From contig PLMU01000013.1 in NCBI GenBank assembly GCA_003142595.1, forward strand, positions 38,793-102,792: a stretch of DNA of 64,000 bases, given 5' to 3'. This DNA comes from Phycisphaerales bacterium. Lineage in GTDB: Bacteria > Planctomycetota > Phycisphaerae > Sedimentisphaerales > UBA12454. Made by a program: the position numbers and the translations under genes. The notes beneath the pieces were generated by a model that had not been told where the DNA came from, did not search any database, and worked only from the letters and a program-made list of their open reading frames with translations. Numbering within the stretch: the stretch's first letter is position 1; each line of letters starts with the position of its first letter. This document shows positions 37,483 to 47,098 of the stretch, piece by piece.

Positions 37483-38550
37483 TTATTCCAACAAGGTATC
37501 GCTTTTCGGATAACTGCCCAGCACTGAAAGCTGCATACAGTGTTGTTTTATTTCTTCCAGACAGGCGATAAGTTTTTCATCTTTTCGATGTCCCTGGCAA
37601 TCGACAAAGAAATAATATTCTCGCTGCCTCTTTTTGCTCGGCCGGGATTCTATATTGGTAAGATTGACCTGACTTTTCTTGAATATATCCAGCACATCGG
37701 CCAAAGCGCCTGCCTTGTGAGCGGTGCTGAACAATATCGAGGTTTTATCTTCATTGCTTGGTCTTGCATCTTCTTTGCTGATTACTAAAAATCTCGTTAC
37801 ATTATTTGCGATATCTTCGATATTTTCGCAAATAATCTTCAAACCGTACAGTTCCGCTGCGATATCCGAACCAATCGCGGCAGTAAACTTTTCTTCAGCC
37901 GCCATTTGTGCAGCTTTTGCGGTTGAGGCAACGGCTATAGTATTAGCTTCCTTAAAAGTCGTGCTCAGCCATTGGCGGCACTGGGCGAAAACTTCCGGTT
38001 TGGAATAAACCTTTTGAACTTCCTTTAAGGCACAGTTCGCAAGAAGGTTATGATGTATCGGCATAAAAACTTCAGCACAGATAAGAACATTTGTATCGAC
38101 AAACGCATCGAGTGTTTCGCTAACGCCGCCGCCGGCGGAGTTTTCAACCGGCACAACGCCTAAATCGCAATGTCCCCTGCTGACTTCATCGAATATGCCG
38201 CGAATATCCATAACTGGTTCGTATTCAACGCTTTGGCCGAACTTGCGAATCGCTGCGGTATGCGTAAAGCTGCCTTCAGGACCTAAAAAACCGATTCGCA
38301 GCGGCCTCTCAAGAAAAAACGAACCGCTCATAAGCTCTCGCCAGACAGCAAGTAATGTCTTGTCCGGCAAAGGACCTTTATTCAACTGTGCTACTCTGGC
38401 CAGAACCGCTTTTTCACGGTCAGGAGCGTAAATCGGGCCGTTGACTTTGAGCTTGCCAATTTGTATAACTATCTGCGCACGCTCATTTAACAACTCAACA
38501 AGCTTTGAGTCTATCTGGTCAATCTTTTTACGTAAATCCTCAAGATTCAT
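37483..38550 (-). CDS. pheA: Bifunctional chorismate mutase / prephenate dehydratase (P-protein)
   Basis: 355 residues. Residues 1-80 form the AroQ chorismate mutase (LRKKIDQIDSKLVELLNERAQ). Residues about 90-270 form prephenate dehydratase (FLGPEGSFTHTAAIRKFG and VTRFLVISKE). The rest is an ACT domain with ESRPSKKRQREYYFFVDC, which binds phenylalanine for feedback control. Leads phenylalanine synthesis. First gene of the minus-strand block to coaB. Confidence 0.93.
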   Translation of the reverse strand: MNLEDLRKKIDQIDSKLVELLNERAQIVIQIGKLKVNGPIYAPDREKAVLARVAQLNKGPLPDKTLLAVWRELMSGSFFLERPLRIGFLGPEGSFTHTAAIRKFGQSVEYEPVMDIRGIFDEVSRGHCDLGVVPVENSAGGGVSETLDAFVDTNVLICAEVFMPIHHNLLANCALKEVQKVYSKPEVFAQCRQWLSTTFKEANTIAVASTAKAAQMAAEEKFTAAIGSDIAAELYGLKIICENIEDIANNVTRFLVISKEDARPSNEDKTSILFSTAHKAGALADVLDIFKKSQVNLTNIESRPSKKRQREYYFFVDCQGHRKDEKLIACLEEIKQHCMQLSVLGSYPKSDTLLE

Positions 38551-38813
38551 AGAAATACAGCCGTAAAGTTAATCGATTATTAAAAGCCGCAAAAAACACA
38601 GAGAAAAACCAAAATAGTGTAAGTCCTTGCTAATCCGTGTCTTACAAAACAGTGCCAGTCCTTGTCTTAAGCAAACATTAGCCTATAAACTCGTTATGTT
38701 TACCACAATCCTCTTTGATAGTCAAACAATTTGCCTTAGTCTCAAAGGCTAAAAGACTTAAGGCTATTTTTTTACTCAATTACTCAAAAAGATAAATTCG
38801 GCATGGGACAAAC
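38551..38813. other. 263-bp spacer with a T-tailed hairpin
   Basis: No gene. A hairpin at about 38731-38764 (GCCTTA-GTCT / AGAC-TTAAGGC) is followed on the plus strand by TATTTTTTT, a terminator-like shape. No plus-strand gene precedes it, so its role is unclear. Confidence 0.4.
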
Positions 38814-40577
38814 TTACTTGTTCGGTAAAGGTTTGAGCCGGTATAAATTAATATAACGTCTCTGGTTAACTTTTAATTGCGTGATAAACTGATATGGTCC
38901 TATGTCGCGTCCGACGGCAAGAGGAGCGATATTCGACATTTTCCACGATTTGTAATAAAAGTTGCTCGGTGTAAGGCCGACACGCGAATCCCACGCAACA
39001 TACGTAATACCTCGCTCGTAACATTCACGGACAAAATCCTGCGGAGAGTTGGCATCAAACGTCTGGGTATGAATGAAATTGTCTTTATACTGCGGCGCCA
39101 GTATCTGCAAAATAACAGGAACGGTGGTTGCAAGTTTTTCGCCGGGCTTGGCGTTCTGGCAGTACCAGTCTGTCAGCCATTTAAATTCTATGTCTCGTTC
39201 GCCGTTGCCGACAACACCGGCAACTAAAAACTGATTCGAAATAATCATGAGTATCATCAGCGAAAGAATGACAATACGGGTAAAAATATTTTTTCGGTAA
39301 ATATATATTTCGGCAGCAAAAGCAAGAAGCAAAATCAAAATCGCAATATACGGCAGCGAGACGCTGGCCTTGCTCATTGGCGCAAGCTGCGGCAGATAAT
39401 CCCAAAGAATCATCGCCCATATAAGGCAGGTAATTAACAGGAGAGCCTGCACGCAAATTATAGCAGGTTTCGGTAATTTGTTTTTTATCAGATTCCAAAA
39501 GCTGATAATGCCGTAAATGCCTATCAGCATAACTATACCGAATACTGTCGCATAATATCTGTGTATCGGATACGGATATTTCGCATGAGAAATAAAATAC
39601 GGGACAAGGAAAATGAGCATAACCAGTATCTTCCACTGTTTTTTTATAAGGCCGTAAACAGAGCCGAAGAAAAATGCGGCTGTAACGAAAATCTGGCTAA
39701 AAATTATAATCGCTTTTGAGAAAGATTCTGACGCCGCGGGCGAAGGTTGAATTAACGATTGAAAACCCGCCTCCCATAAAATGTTTGCGTTCAATAAAAA
39801 ACCGGTACTGTTGTCAGAGCCGCCGGTGAACTGATTTATATAACCTTTTGAGAAAATATTGAAGTAGTGAGTGCCGCCGGTATTGCCCTTGAGAAAAGTA
39901 CCGAGCATCCATAAAGCAAGCGGAAACGAAGCGGCGGCGGAATAGACAAAAGCCATAATACGCTGCTTTTTATTGCCTTCAATCATATCCATAACAAATA
40001 TACCGACAATAAGCATGGCGCATTCGTAACGCACCATCGTCGCAAGCGACGCAAAAAGATAAGCCCATTTTGACCTTATAAATATAAGATAGAATGTAAC
40101 CCACATAAAAAAGAGCATAGGGGTCTCAACGATGGCTTCTGTCAGCAGCTGCAATCCGAATGGATTTATTATCGCTATGATAGCAAACCAGATAGCGTTT
40201 CGGCCGATGATTTTTCTCGCCGCAAGCCAATAAAATATAACTGCCAACGGATGTGTGATTGAATTCAGGAGCCAGCCGCCGACAAGGGCGGGATATGTGC
40301 CGCCTGTAATATGTCCAAGCAATATATGCAGCATTCCGACCAGCGGCAGGCGTTTATAATCAACCGGTACTTCAAAATTGAGAATGACCCGCCCTATACT
40401 TTCAAAACATTGAAAGTCGAAATGCGGAACAGGCTGATGTCCCCAATATATAACGGCCTGATAAATACCGAAGGCAAGCAAAAGGAAAAACAAACAAATA
40501 TCAACTTGCTTTTCTCTTGCCGGCTCCTGCAGTATCAGGAGTTTATCAGTTTTTTGATTTTTTCTTTTGTCGGACAC
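38814..40577 (-). CDS. GT-C-type membrane glycosyltransferase-like protein
   Basis: 587 residues from a GTG start (AAAGGTG upstream). About 11 transmembrane helices cover residues 25-470, with a periplasmic C-terminal domain (DIEFKWLTDWYCQNAKPGEKL) of about 120 residues. HFDFQCFESIGR after helix 1 and LLTEAIVETPMLFFMWV fit the ArnT/PMT glycosyltransferase-39-like pattern. It would use a polyprenyl-phosphate sugar donor in the periplasm. Donor and acceptor unknown. Its start overlaps mtnA by 43 bases. Confidence 0.75.
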   Translation of the reverse strand: MSDKRKNQKTDKLLILQEPAREKQVDICLFFLLLAFGIYQAVIYWGHQPVPHFDFQCFESIGRVILNFEVPVDYKRLPLVGMLHILLGHITGGTYPALVGGWLLNSITHPLAVIFYWLAARKIIGRNAIWFAIIAIINPFGLQLLTEAIVETPMLFFMWVTFYLIFIRSKWAYLFASLATMVRYECAMLIVGIFVMDMIEGNKKQRIMAFVYSAAASFPLALWMLGTFLKGNTGGTHYFNIFSKGYINQFTGGSDNSTGFLLNANILWEAGFQSLIQPSPAASESFSKAIIIFSQIFVTAAFFFGSVYGLIKKQWKILVMLIFLVPYFISHAKYPYPIHRYYATVFGIVMLIGIYGIISFWNLIKNKLPKPAIICVQALLLITCLIWAMILWDYLPQLAPMSKASVSLPYIAILILLLAFAAEIYIYRKNIFTRIVILSLMILMIISNQFLVAGVVGNGERDIEFKWLTDWYCQNAKPGEKLATTVPVILQILAPQYKDNFIHTQTFDANSPQDFVRECYERGITYVAWDSRVGLTPSNFYYKSWKMSNIAPLAVGRDIGPYQFITQLKVNQRRYINLYRLKPLPNK

Positions 40578-41599
40578 TTAATAACACCTTTTTCCGTAAT
40601 TATCGCTGTTATATTCTCCGCAGGCGTTACATCAAACGCCGGATTATACACGTTTGTCCCCTGCGGTGCAATCTGAACATCCATAAACTTGAGTACTTCA
40701 TCCGGTTTTCTCTGCTCAATCGGGATTTGAGCGCCGTATTGTATTTTCAAATCAAATGTGCTCGACGGCGCTGCCACGTAAAACGGAATCTTGTGCTCTT
40801 TTGCAAGAACACTAAGACTATACGACCCGATTTTATTAGCGACGTCGCCATTAGCCGCTATCCGGTCTGCGCCGATAAATACGGCCTTAACTTTGGAGTC
40901 TTTCATCAGAGCTCCCGCCATATTGTCACATATAAGTATAACATCAATGCCTGCCTGTTTAAGCTCCCATGTGGTCAGTCTGGCACCCTGTAAAAGAGGC
41001 CTTGTTTCATCGACATAGACTTTTATTTTCTTTCCCTTTCTCTGTGCCTCGAACACCACCGCCAGCGCCGTTCCATCCCCTGCCGTAGCCAGCGCCCCCG
41101 CATTGCAGTGCGTCAAAATCGCCCCGCCGTCAGGAATAAATGATTCGCCGTTAATGCCTATCATTCGGCACATTTCGACATCTTCGTTATAAATCTTCTG
41201 AGCCTCGCTCAGCAGATATTTCTGCAATTTGGCTACTGTTCCATCAGGGTCTATCAGCAAAAAATTTTCAGCAGCCTTATTCATTCTTTCAAGAGCCCAG
41301 GAAAGATTGACCGCTGTAGGTCTTGATTTAGACAGATAGTCTGCCCTTTCTTTTATACGTTTTATCGCGTCCGGAAGTTTTAATTTTTCCGTTTCCTGTG
41401 CCGCAAGGCAAACGCCGAAACCTGCGGCGACACCTATCGCCGGGGCACCTCTGACAGCAAGGGTTTTTATCGCGTCATACAACTGCTCGACAGTTTTGCA
41501 TTTTTTTGTGATAAATTCCCCAGGCAGTTTCCTCTGGTCTGTCAATTCCAGACAGCCGTCGATTCCTCCTGACCATTGCAGCGTTTTGAAAGTCTTCAA
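40535..41599 (-). CDS. mtnA: S-methyl-5-thioribose-1-phosphate isomerase
   Basis: 354 residues. TLAVRGAPAIGVAAGFG, ILTHCNAGALAT (catalytic Cys) and GADRIAANGDVANKIG (catalytic Asp) are canonical. Isomerises 5-methylthioribose-1-phosphate to the ribulose form in methionine salvage. The nearest upstream gene is uvrA (2 bp gap) and the downstream gene overlaps by 43 bases. No other salvage genes are seen. Confidence 0.95.
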   Translation of the reverse strand: MKTFKTLQWSGGIDGCLELTDQRKLPGEFITKKCKTVEQLYDAIKTLAVRGAPAIGVAAGFGVCLAAQETEKLKLPDAIKRIKERADYLSKSRPTAVNLSWALERMNKAAENFLLIDPDGTVAKLQKYLLSEAQKIYNEDVEMCRMIGINGESFIPDGGAILTHCNAGALATAGDGTALAVVFEAQRKGKKIKVYVDETRPLLQGARLTTWELKQAGIDVILICDNMAGALMKDSKVKAVFIGADRIAANGDVANKIGSYSLSVLAKEHKIPFYVAAPSSTFDLKIQYGAQIPIEQRKPDEVLKFMDVQIAPQGTNVYNPAFDVTPAENITAIITEKGVIKCPTKEKIKKLINS

Positions 41600-41601
41600 A
41601 T

Positions 41602-44457
41602 TTATACCTTATTATTCTTATGATTGCCCAGATGTTCTTTAAGATACCTTGCCGTATAGCTTTTTTCAACTTTTATAATTTCCTGCGGAGTCCCGGCAGC
41701 GATAACTTCTCCGCCGGCCTGGCCGCCTTCAGGGCCGAGGTCGATAATATAATCCGCGATTTTGATTACATCGAGGTTATGCTCAATAACAACCACAGTA
41801 TTTCCCAAATCGCAGAGTCTTTGAAGCACGTTAAGTAAATTATGAATATCCGCAAAATGCAGACCTGTCGTCGGCTCGTCAAGAAGATACAGCGTATGGC
41901 CTGTCGAAGTTTTGCCCAGTTCGGCTGCGAGTTTGACTCTTTGAGCCTCACCGCCGGAAAGCGTCGTCGAGGATTGCCCAAGCTGCATATATCCCAGGCC
42001 TACATCGTTTAAGGTTTTGAGCAGTCGGACAATCTTTGGAAAATTGCTGAAGAATTTTAACGACTCCTCGACCCTCATATCGAGAACATCGGCAATCGAT
42101 TTTCCTTTATATGTAATCTGAAGCGTTTCAGGATTATATTTAGTGCCCTTGCACTGCTGACAGATAACATAAACGTCCGGTAGAAAATGCATCTCAATTT
42201 TTTTCGTGCCCTGTCCCTGGCAGTGTTCGCATCTCCCGCCTTTTATATTAAAGCTGAACCTGCCGGCGGTGTATCCCCTGATTCTGGCTTCCCTGGTTTT
42301 GGCAAACAACTGTCTTATCAGGTCAAAGATACCGGTATAAGTAACAGGATTGCTCCTTGGCGTTTTACCAATCGGCGACTGGTCGATTTCGATAACTTTG
42401 TCTATCTGACTTGTGCCGAGAATGTTTTTGTGTTTGCCCGGCTTTGCTCCGGTGTAATATAATTTTCGCCAGAGTCCTTTAAGCAGAATTTCAGTAACGA
42501 GTGTGCTTTTGCCGGAACCGGAAACGCCCGTAACACAGGTGAAAACCCCCAGCGGAAACCTGACATCGATATTTTTTAAATTATTTTCACTTGCCCCTTT
42601 GACCTCGATGCAATGTGCCATTCTGATTTTTCGTCTTTTTACCGGAAGCTCAATTTTTTTTCTGCCGGAAAGATAATCGCCGGTTATCGAACGCTGCGCC
42701 GAGCAGATATCCTGAAAAGAACCTGCCGCGATAAGTTCGCCGCCGTGGTCTCCGGCGGCCGGGCCGATATCAATTATATGGTCTGCGCTGCGAATAACAT
42801 CCTCATCATGCTCAACGACAAGAACTGTATTGCCGATATCGGCAAGTTTTCTCAATATACCCAGCAGCCTGTCGTTGTCGCGTCTGTGCAGGCCGATTGT
42901 CGGCTCATCGAGAACATAACAGCAGCCGACCAAACCGCTGCCGACCTGCGTGGCAAGCCTGATTCTCTGTGCTTCTCCGCCGCTTAAAGTACCGCTTCTG
43001 CGGTCAAGCGTGAGATAGCCCAGGCCGACATCAACAAGGAATCTCAATCTTGCCTTAATTTCTTTCAGCGGCTGAACAGCGATAAGTGCTTTTTCCCCTT
43101 CGAATTTCAGGCCGTCAAAAAATACCTGTGCTTCTTCCACGCTCATTCTGGCGATTTCGTTTATGTTTTCCCCGCCCAGGGTAACAGCGATAGCTTCTTT
43201 GCGAAGCCTTGCTCCGTGGCAGGTTCTGCACGCCCCTTCCGACAGAAAGCTGTGCAGCCTTGCTTTGACATATTCGCTGGAAGTATTTTTCCATCTCTTG
43301 TCAAGATTTGGGATAACTCCTTCGAAATAAGTCCCGAATTTATTTTCGTCTTCCTCGGTTGTGCCGCGCAGCAGGATTTTCCTTATGTCGGTTGGAATCT
43401 TGGCGAAAGGTATCTGTTTATTAATATTGAACTCTCTGCAAAACCGCAGAATCATCCTGCTGTAAAAAATATTCATTCTTTTGCCGCCTTTGCGCCAGGC
43501 ATCGATTGCTCCATTTTCGAGCGAAAGATTTTTGTCCGGCACAATGAGGTCTTCATCAAATTCGAGTATCGTTCCCAGCCCGTCGCAGCTTGAACAGGCG
43601 CCATAAGGACTGTTAAAGCTGAACAGTCTCGGCGAAAGCTCCTCAAGCGACGCCTCGGAATGCTCGCTGCAGGCGAATTTTTCGCTGAATACCATATCTC
43701 GCCACTGTCCATTTCCGCCGTTTTGTTTGCCTTCGGCAGGCTCCTGAACCATAACGAATACCAGGCCTTCGCCGAGTTTCAGCGCCGCTTCAATCGAATC
43801 GGCCAGACGGATTCGCACGGTATCTTTTATAATAAGCCTGTCAACAACCGCGGCGATATCGTGCTTTTTATTCTTGTCAAGTTTTGGCACGTTTTTTATG
43901 TCATAAATAATTCCATCGACGCGGACACGGACGAAACCTTCGCTTTGAACCCTTACTAAAATTTCTCTATGCTCGCCTTTTTGCCCGCGAATAAGCGGCG
44001 AGCAAATTTGCACTTTTGTTTCCTGCGGCAGCGACATTATACTGTCAACGATTTGAGTCGAATGCTGACTTGAAATTTCCTTGCCGCAAATCCAGCAGTG
44101 AGGCGTGCCTGCCCTTGCAAAAAGCACCCTGCAATAATCATAAATTTCTGTTGTCGTGGCGACGGTTGAACGCGGGTTGGTGGCTGCGCTTCGCTGCTCA
44201 ATGGCAATTGTCGGCGGCAGACCTTCAATATATTCCACCTCCGGCTTTTGCATCTGCTCAAGAAACTGCCTTGCGTAAGCGCTTAACGACTCGACATATT
44301 TGCGCTGACCTTCGGCGTATATCGTATCGAACGCGAGCGAGCTTTTCCCCGAGCCGCTGATTCCCGTAATAACAACGAATTTATCGCGCGGAACCTCGAC
44401 GTTTATATTCTTGAGGTTGTGCTGACAAGCACCAACTATTTTTATCGATTTCTGCAT
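41602..44457 (-). CDS. uvrA: Excinuclease ABC subunit A
   Basis: 951 residues, normal length. Two ABC modules: Walker [21 protein letters not shown] and [11 protein letters not shown], and two SGGEAQR signatures. Zinc fingers CSSCDGLG and CRTCHGARL and CEHCQGQG support the assignment. It recognises bulky DNA lesions and loads UvrB. Followed by mtnA and the GT-C gene. Confidence 0.97.
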   Translation of the reverse strand: MQKSIKIVGACQHNLKNINVEVPRDKFVVITGISGSGKSSLAFDTIYAEGQRKYVESLSAYARQFLEQMQKPEVEYIEGLPPTIAIEQRSAATNPRSTVATTTEIYDYCRVLFARAGTPHCWICGKEISSQHSTQIVDSIMSLPQETKVQICSPLIRGQKGEHREILVRVQSEGFVRVRVDGIIYDIKNVPKLDKNKKHDIAAVVDRLIIKDTVRIRLADSIEAALKLGEGLVFVMVQEPAEGKQNGGNGQWRDMVFSEKFACSEHSEASLEELSPRLFSFNSPYGACSSCDGLGTILEFDEDLIVPDKNLSLENGAIDAWRKGGKRMNIFYSRMILRFCREFNINKQIPFAKIPTDIRKILLRGTTEEDENKFGTYFEGVIPNLDKRWKNTSSEYVKARLHSFLSEGACRTCHGARLRKEAIAVTLGGENINEIARMSVEEAQVFFDGLKFEGEKALIAVQPLKEIKARLRFLVDVGLGYLTLDRRSGTLSGGEAQRIRLATQVGSGLVGCCYVLDEPTIGLHRRDNDRLLGILRKLADIGNTVLVVEHDEDVIRSADHIIDIGPAAGDHGGELIAAGSFQDICSAQRSITGDYLSGRKKIELPVKRRKIRMAHCIEVKGASENNLKNIDVRFPLGVFTCVTGVSGSGKSTLVTEILLKGLWRKLYYTGAKPGKHKNILGTSQIDKVIEIDQSPIGKTPRSNPVTYTGIFDLIRQLFAKTREARIRGYTAGRFSFNIKGGRCEHCQGQGTKKIEMHFLPDVYVICQQCKGTKYNPETLQITYKGKSIADVLDMRVEESLKFFSNFPKIVRLLKTLNDVGLGYMQLGQSSTTLSGGEAQRVKLAAELGKTSTGHTLYLLDEPTTGLHFADIHNLLNVLQRLCDLGNTVVVIEHNLDVIKIADYIIDLGPEGGQAGGEVIAAGTPQEIIKVEKSYTARYLKEHLGNHKNNKV

Positions 44458-44579
44458 TATTTTACCTTCTGATAACTACTGGTATCCGCCATGAGAAAAC
44501 AGGCAATAAACCAATTTGGCTATTGTACCAAAACCGTTCAATAAGTAAAATACTATTATTCTAGCAAAACTATAAGCCA

Positions 44580-45266
44580 ATGAAGACAAAGAACTTACAT
44601 AATTGGGACATTAGCGCTAAAAACGCGATTGGACTTCAAAAAACCCTCGCCAGGGAGGTTATTCTATGCAAATTCGACAAAAAAATAAAAACAATCGCCG
44701 GCCTTGACTGCGCATTTTCGAAAGATAAAAAAAATATTTTTGCCTGCATAGTTGTTCTGTCAGCACAAAGTTTTGAAATTCTTGAAACCGTCCATTCAAT
44801 TGAGCCGGTAACTTTCCCGTATATTCCCGGCCTATTGTCATTTCGTGAAGCGCCTGCCTGTCTTGCCGCCGCTGAAAAACTTAAAACGGTTCCAGACTGC
44901 TTTATAGTTGACGGTCAGGGTCTGGCTCATCCAAGACGACTTGGTATAGCCTGTCATTTAGGACTTTTTCTTGATGTCCCAACAATAGGCTGTGCTAAAA
45001 GCAGACTTATAGGTAATTTTGAAAATCCCGCCGTCGGGAAAGGTTCGACAAGTCCACTTAAAGATAAAAATGAAATTATCGGCGCGGTCGTCAGAACCCG
45101 CAACAATGTCCGGCCGGTTTTTGTTTCTGTTGGTTTCAAATGCAGACTTTCAGATGCTGTAAGAATTGTGCTTGATTGCTGTGGAAGATACCGTTTACCA
45201 GAACCGAGTCGATTAGCTCATCAGACAGTTACAAGATTAAAATTTAATCCCACTTATGTTCTTTAA
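44580..45266 (+). CDS. nfi: Endonuclease V (deoxyinosine 3' endonuclease)
   Basis: 228 residues. IAGLDCAFSKDKKNIFAC gives the metal-binding Asp, FREAPACLAA the catalytic Glu and VDGQGLAHPRRLGIACHLG the second Asp and His. Cleaves DNA next to deaminated bases. The 3' end overlaps the Gfo/Idh gene by 23 bases on the opposite strand. No clear Shine-Dalgarno before the ATG. Isolated plus-strand gene. Confidence 0.93.
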   Translation: MKTKNLHNWDISAKNAIGLQKTLAREVILCKFDKKIKTIAGLDCAFSKDKKNIFACIVVLSAQSFEILETVHSIEPVTFPYIPGLLSFREAPACLAAAEKLKTVPDCFIVDGQGLAHPRRLGIACHLGLFLDVPTIGCAKSRLIGNFENPAVGKGSTSPLKDKNEIIGAVVRTRNNVRPVFVSVGFKCRLSDAVRIVLDCCGRYRLPEPSRLAHQTVTRLKFNPTYVL

Positions 45267-46254
45267 CTGATTTTAAAATCGCCTCTGCGCATTTGAGTGC
45301 GGCAAGGCCTTCGTCGGCTGTTACCTCAGGCCGTTTCGACCTGTCGGCGACAGCATTTAAAAAAGATTCCTGCTCGAGACGCAGAGGTTCTTTATCATCT
45401 ATACTGAGATTTTCTATATGCAGCAGGTCGGCCCAGTTTATAGTGCTGAAATCAAAATTGCCTTCGTTCTGTTTTTGTTTAATCCACTTGACCGCATCAG
45501 AATTCGGGTCGGCATTGATAACAACGCCTTCTTTTTTAAGAAAATCAAGGCTCAGATACGCCTGGCGGCTGAAAACACGAATTTTTCTTACCGTCTTAAG
45601 GGCAAGTCTCGATGCTGTAACATTTGCGACGCAGCCGTTTTCAAAAAATATCCTGGCGTTGCAAATATCTTCGGTATCTCCAATCACATTTACGCCGAAG
45701 GCATCGACATTTTTTACCGGGCTTTGAGCAAGGGCAAGAATTATATCAATATCGTGAATCATCACGTCAAGAACAACGCCGATATCGGTCGAACGGAAAG
45801 AATACGGACTTATCCTGGTCGCTTCGATAAATTTCGGCTCGATTTTCAGCCTTTTCATTGCCTGAACAACAGGATTACATCTTTCCGAATGACCTACAGC
45901 GACAACCGTATTGTGTTCTTTGGCAAGCGCAACAATTTTTTCTCCCTGCTCGGCACTTGCGGCAAGAGGTTTTTCAATAAGTATGGGAATATTATTGCTG
46001 ATGAAAAATTCTGCCAGTTCAAGATGACTTTGGGTTGGCGCAGAAATTGTTACAGCATCGACTTTTCCCAAAAGTTCCTTTACATCTGTGAAAGCAGTGC
46101 ATTTATATTCTTTGGCAAGTTTCTTTGCCTTGTCCGCTTGAACATCGACTATGCCGACAAGAGAGCTTTGAGGCAATTTGCTTAGAACCTTGGCGTGGAT
46201 TTGCCCCATCTTGCCGGCCCCTATTACCGCTGTTCTTATTTTATTCGTCGCCAA
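45244..46254 (-). CDS. Gfo/Idh/MocA-family oxidoreductase
   Basis: 336 residues. N-terminal VIGAGKMGQIHAKVL, IEKPLA and a catalytic HxxxH-like IHDIDI region identify the family. It uses NAD(P) to oxidise or reduce sugar hydroxyls. It lies 5 bp after lpxA at the end of the lipid A operon, a position seen for GnnA-like UDP-GlcNAc 3-dehydrogenases in some bacteria. A GnnB partner is not adjacent, so the reaction is inferred. Confidence 0.85.
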   Translation of the reverse strand: MATNKIRTAVIGAGKMGQIHAKVLSKLPQSSLVGIVDVQADKAKKLAKEYKCTAFTDVKELLGKVDAVTISAPTQSHLELAEFFISNNIPILIEKPLAASAEQGEKIVALAKEHNTVVAVGHSERCNPVVQAMKRLKIEPKFIEATRISPYSFRSTDIGVVLDVMIHDIDIILALAQSPVKNVDAFGVNVIGDTEDICNARIFFENGCVANVTASRLALKTVRKIRVFSRQAYLSLDFLKKEGVVINADPNSDAVKWIKQKQNEGNFDFSTINWADLLHIENLSIDDKEPLRLEQESFLNAVADRSKRPEVTADEGLAALKCAEAILKSVKEHKWD

Positions 46255-46259
46255 AGTCG

Positions 46260-47075
46260 TTAATGTCCTTTTCTTCTTAGCGACTCAAGGTATCTGCCAA
46301 AACGATGTTCGCTGCTTCTCAAAAGAGAATCGACCATTGCCTGCACATTTTCATCGAGACCGCCTTTTGCGGCAAGTGCTTTGGCGTTTTCAAGAAGCGG
46401 TGTTTTGCTTTTATACAAAAACTTAAAGGCATCTTCAACAGCCTTCTGCTGCTGTTCATTGAGGCCTGCCCGCATCATTCCTCTTTCGTTTATCAACCTG
46501 ACTTCCGGCGGATAATGGCCGCTTACGGTAACAAAAGGCGGAACATCATGATTCAGTCCTGACAGTGCCGCTGCATAAGCCCATTTGCCGACGGTTACGA
46601 ACTGATGAATCTGGACTGTGCCGCTAAGCCAGACGCCGGTTTCGAGTTTGCAGTGACCGCTTATCTGGGTATTATTGCTGATAACAGTTTTGTCCTCGAC
46701 TACGCAGTCGTGACCGATGTGCGAACCTACCATAATCAAATTATTATTACCTATTTTCGTAGCAGCATCGGTAAAAATGCTCGGATGTATCGTTACATAT
46801 TCACGGATTAGATTTTCATCGCCGATTTCAAGCGCCCCAAAAATGCTGTCCGGCGTCGCACCGAGCATTTGCGGGTTTCTTCCGATGACACAGCCCGGAT
46901 AAAAAATGTTTTTTTTGCCGATTTTGATATTTTTACCGATTACTACATGCGCGTCCAAAATGCAGCCATCGCCTATTACCGTCCCTTCATCGATAAAACA
47001 ATGCGGACCGACAGAAACATCTTTGCCTAACTTTGCACTTGATTCAATAACCGCCGTTGGATGTATCTTACTCAT
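46260..47075 (-). CDS. lpxA: UDP-N-acetylglucosamine acyltransferase
   Basis: 271 residues. Left-handed beta-helix repeats from residue 3 to about 190, followed by a helical C-terminus (NERGMMRAGLNEQQQKAVEDAF). The conserved SHIGHDC region carries the catalytic His, and IHQFVTVGKWAY aligns with other LpxA. First step of lipid A synthesis in the cytosol. 23 bp after the LpxC/FabZ fusion. Confidence 0.95.
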   Translation of the reverse strand: MSKIHPTAVIESSAKLGKDVSVGPHCFIDEGTVIGDGCILDAHVVIGKNIKIGKKNIFYPGCVIGRNPQMLGATPDSIFGALEIGDENLIREYVTIHPSIFTDAATKIGNNNLIMVGSHIGHDCVVEDKTVISNNTQISGHCKLETGVWLSGTVQIHQFVTVGKWAYAAALSGLNHDVPPFVTVSGHYPPEVRLINERGMMRAGLNEQQQKAVEDAFKFLYKSKTPLLENAKALAAKGGLDENVQAMVDSLLRSSEHRFGRYLESLRRKGH

Positions 47076-47098
47076 TGCATTAATTTCCCATAAAAATT

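Noticed and set aside
38731..38764. Rho-independent terminator for a minus-strand gene
   Set aside because: The T-run is on the plus strand and no plus-strand gene ends there; its role stays unclear.
45418..46185. Plus-strand ORF of 255 codons opposite the Gfo/Idh gene
   Set aside because: Shadow frame with no recognisable domain.
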